A DNA stretch of 13,373 bases from Clostridia bacterium (GTDB lineage: Bacteria; Bacillota; Clostridia; Christensenellales; Borkfalkiaceae). The stretch spans positions 1 through 13,373 of the forward strand of contig JAFVSF010000163.1 in the NCBI GenBank assembly GCA_017503885.1. The letters run 5' to 3'. The position numbers and the translations under genes are program-made. Of the stretch, positions 11,245-13,373 are shown one piece after another (within the stretch, counting starts at the first letter, position 1; each line of letters opens with the position of its first letter). The notes below the pieces were generated by a model. The model ran no database searches. It was not told where the DNA came from and saw nothing but the letters and a program-made list of their open reading frames with translations.

Positions 11245-13126
11245 TTGGTTACCTCTTTTGATTGTCGGTGCTGTAATAGGCGTTTTCTCAACGATATTTA
11301 TCATTGCATACGCACTAATAAAAGATAAGAAAGAAGCAATCGGCTTTGATAGAAATATGAAAGACGGCGAACTTGCAAAAAGGCTTTTAAAGTATGCCAA
11401 GCCTTACGTTGGCAACTTTATTTTAGTAGGCCTTATGATGGTATTTGCTATTTCTTACGAAATAGTTTCTCCACTTATCGTATCTTACATACAAAGGGTT
11501 ATTTCAACTCCAAATTTCCAAATGCCAACGCTAATAATTGCAGTTGTCGTTTACGCTAGCGTTTTGATTTTGTCGCTTATATGTTCTTATTTCCAAGCGA
11601 TTATTCTTCAAAAAACAGGTCAAAAGATAATATCTGCAATGAGAGAAGAGTTGTTTACTCATATAGAGTCGCTCTCTCACTCTCAACTAAACAATATTCC
11701 AGTAGGAAAACTTGTTACGAGAGTTACTAACGATACGAACGGTATTTCTATGATGTTTACCAACATTATAGTAAACCTCACTAAAAACTGTTTCGTAATA
11801 GTGGGCGTGCTTATAGCAATGCTTTGCATTAACTATATGCTTACCCTTATGGTGCTTTGTTTCGTACCTTTCGTAGTTTTATTTACGGTTATTTTCCGTA
11901 AATTTTCAAGAAAAGCACATAGAAAGGTTAAAGATGGAACTACCGATATTAACACCTTCTTATCTGAAAACCTTTCGGGTATGAAAGTAATTCAAATTTT
12001 CAATCGTGAAGACGTTAAAATGGGAGATTTCTCGCAAAAGAACAAAAAACTTGAAAAGGCGAGAAGAGGACAGATGTTCGTGTTTAGTATTTTCCGTCCT
12101 ACCGTATATATGCTTTACGTTGCATCCGTGCTTTGTCTTTTCTTCCTCGGAGGTAAAGGCTATATCGACGGTTGGAAAGTTTTTGGTCAAATAATTACAG
12201 CAGACGTTTTGGTTGCGTTTTATATGTATATCCAAAAATTCTTTAACCCAATACAAACTTTGGCAGAGCAATTCAACTGGTTGCAATCGGCTTTTGCATC
12301 TGCAGAAAAAATCTTCTCTATACTCGATATGAAACCTGAAGTCGTAGACAGCGAAGACGCTATCGAACTTGATGAAATTAAGGGCGAGATAGAGTTTAGA
12401 AACGTATGGTTTTCGTATATTCCTAACGAGTGGGTATTAAAGGGCGTTTCGTTTAAAGTAGAGGCTAAACAAACCGTTGCTTTCGTTGGCTCGACAGGTA
12501 GTGGAAAAACGACTATTTTATCTCTTCTTTGCAGAAACTACGACATACAACAAGGAGAGATTTTAGTAGACGGAATAAATATAAGAAATATAAAAATTTC
12601 CTCGCTTAGAAAACATTTTGGACAAATGCTTCAAGACGTATTCCTTTTCTCGGGAACGATAAGAAGCAACATAACTCTTCGTGAAGAGAAGTTTACGGAT
12701 GAAGAGATAGCGGAAGTTTGTAGATACGTAAACGCAGACAAACTTATTGCAAAACTTTCAAATGGTCTTGACGAAGAAGTTAGAGAAAGGGGCAACAATT
12801 TCTCTGCTGGCGAAAGACAACTCATTTCCTTTGCGAGAACGCTTATTCATCGCCCAGAGGTTATGATACTCGACGAGGCAACTGCAAATATCGATACCGA
12901 AACTGAAGTTTTAATTCAAGATTCGCTCGATAAAATGATGAACGTAGGCACTATGCTTATGGTTGCTCATAGACTTTCTACAATTCAAAAGGCAGATAAT
13001 ATTATAGTGCTTTCTCACGGAGAAATTTTAGAGCAAGGCACTCACGACGAACTTTTAAAACTTCGTGGAAATTACTACAACTTGTATACTTTGCAATATA
13101 TGAAGGAATCGGCTCAAAAGGCATAA
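11237..13126 (+). CDS. ABC exporter half-transporter, catalytic subunit with divergent signature (heterodimer partner B)
   Basis: The protein has 629 residues. An extra N-terminal membrane helix (about 5-28) and a charged linker come before the usual six-helix exporter domain (about 48-360) and the nucleotide-binding domain (about 384-620). Walker A is GSTGSGKT (418-425), the Q-loop Gln466, the signature FSAGE (522-526) in place of LSGGQ, Walker B VMILDE (542-547) with catalytic Glu547, and the H-loop His578. The pattern complements the upstream subunit: the working ATP site pairs this Walker B with the partner's SGGQ, and the degenerate site pairs the partner's Asp with this FSAGE. This matches BmrD/LmrD/TM288. 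The ribosome site AAGGAGG lies inside the upstream gene, nine bases before the ATG. Confidence 0.92.
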   Translation: MRDWLPLLIVGAVIGVFSTIFIIAYALIKDKKEAIGFDRNMKDGELAKRLLKYAKPYVGNFILVGLMMVFAISYEIVSPLIVSYIQRVISTPNFQMPTLIIAVVVYASVLILSLICSYFQAIILQKTGQKIISAMREELFTHIESLSHSQLNNIPVGKLVTRVTNDTNGISMMFTNIIVNLTKNCFVIVGVLIAMLCINYMLTLMVLCFVPFVVLFTVIFRKFSRKAHRKVKDGTTDINTFLSENLSGMKVIQIFNREDVKMGDFSQKNKKLEKARRGQMFVFSIFRPTVYMLYVASVLCLFFLGGKGYIDGWKVFGQIITADVLVAFYMYIQKFFNPIQTLAEQFNWLQSAFASAEKIFSILDMKPEVVDSEDAIELDEIKGEIEFRNVWFSYIPNEWVLKGVSFKVEAKQTVAFVGSTGSGKTTILSLLCRNYDIQQGEILVDGINIRNIKISSLRKHFGQMLQDVFLFSGTIRSNITLREEKFTDEEIAEVCRYVNADKLIAKLSNGLDEEVRERGNNFSAGERQLISFARTLIHRPEVMILDEATANIDTETEVLIQDSLDKMMNVGTMLMVAHRLSTIQKADNIIVLSHGEILEQGTHDELLKLRGNYYNLYTLQYMKESAQKA

Positions 13127-13148
13127 TCTTTGCCTATAAGTCGATAAA
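13114..13148. repeat. Right copy of the two-part repeat flanking the ABC exporter genes
   Basis: TCAAAAGGCA (13114-13123) is the last coding part of the second exporter gene (codons for Gln-Lys-Ala). Ten bp later comes CTATAAGTCGATAAA (13134-13148), which leads into the ribosome site of the next gene. The same two blocks occur at 9238-9281. Confidence 0.7.
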
Positions 13149-13164
13149 TTGAGAGGGGAAATTT

Positions 13165-13373
13165 ATGAAAGCTTTTATCGTTACTGATTACGGTGTCAAA
13201 AAAGATTTTGACGGATTACAGACTAAAGAGTTTCAATACGTTTTAGATCTTTGCAAGGAAAACGGAGGAAGAGTAGTCGTTCCAAAAGGCAAGTATTATA
13301 TTTCTTCCGTTATGATGTGGTCTAACACCACCCTTTATTTAGAGGCAGGTGCAGAAATTTATGGTAGCGACAA
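13165..13373 (+). CDS. Start of a GH28/pectate-lyase-like beta-helix protein (runs off window)
   Basis: The first 69 residues are visible and the frame is open at the window end. The sequence follows the N-terminal pattern of GH28 polygalacturonases and related pectate-lyase-superfamily beta helices: FIVTDYGVKKDFDG (4-17), a helix ending LDLCKENGGRVVVPKGKYY (27-45), then NTTLYLEAGAEIYGS (54-68), the first rungs of the helix. Catalytic Asp residues would lie beyond the window. There is no signal peptide, so the protein is probably cytoplasmic and would act on imported oligosaccharides, if it is an enzyme at all. GAGAGGGG (13151-13158) is the ribosome site. It lies 38 bp after the exporter operon with no terminator between, so read-through is possible. 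Confidence 0.8.
   Translation, partial: MKAFIVTDYGVKKDFDGLQTKEFQYVLDLCKENGGRVVVPKGKYYISSVMMWSNTTLYLEAGAEIYGSD

Overview
The window looks like chromosomal DNA from a low-GC Gram-positive bacterium (Bacillota, most likely an uncultured gut or rumen member of the Clostridia). The base composition is AT-rich, promoters are close to TTGACA-17-TATAAT, Shine-Dalgarno sites are strong (AAGGAG/AGGAGG), terminators are intrinsic, and the genes include a YugP-like zinc protease and a two-subunit exporter of the BmrC/BmrD or TM287/288 type. This assignment is inference from style and gene families only.

Left end (1-1140), RNA-rich and almost protein-free. A well-formed minus-strand promoter near 569-597 should drive an RNA of about 430 nt with many helices. 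It ends in an intrinsic terminator that lies directly before a strong ribosome site at the window edge. I could not place this RNA in a known family. Next comes a hairpin-rich stretch (665-960) holding two damaged tRNA pieces, one on each strand. The minus-strand piece repeats the 3' end of the intact tRNA-Thr(CGT) at 1011-1086. The tRNA-Thr promoter lies back to back with, and overlaps, the plus-strand promoter of the next gene.

Middle (1141-9161), short transcription units on both strands. They are: a 100-residue DNA alkyltransferase-fold protein with Tyr in place of the active-site His; a small orphan protein beside a 21-bp tandem repeat; a multi-pass membrane protein; a 75-residue orphan; a 532-residue beta-propeller-like lipoprotein; a YugP-type membrane zinc protease; a 306-residue protein of unknown role; a 224-residue HTH/coiled-coil protein; and a GT4 glycosyltransferase that starts at TTG. 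Most units have a recognisable promoter, terminator or both.

Right end (9162-13373). Two ABC exporter half-transporter genes overlap by 8 bp. Their motif pattern is the reciprocal one of an asymmetric heterodimer: Asp instead of the catalytic Glu in the first subunit, and a divergent signature in the second. An exact 15-bp sequence occurs on both sides of this pair. It is followed by the start of a GH28/pectate-lyase-like beta-helix gene that lacks a signal peptide and runs off the window.

The least explained parts are the large minus-strand RNA, the tRNA-fragment/hairpin cassette, and the repeat around the exporter operon. I see no CRISPR array, rRNA, complete insertion sequence or phage gene.
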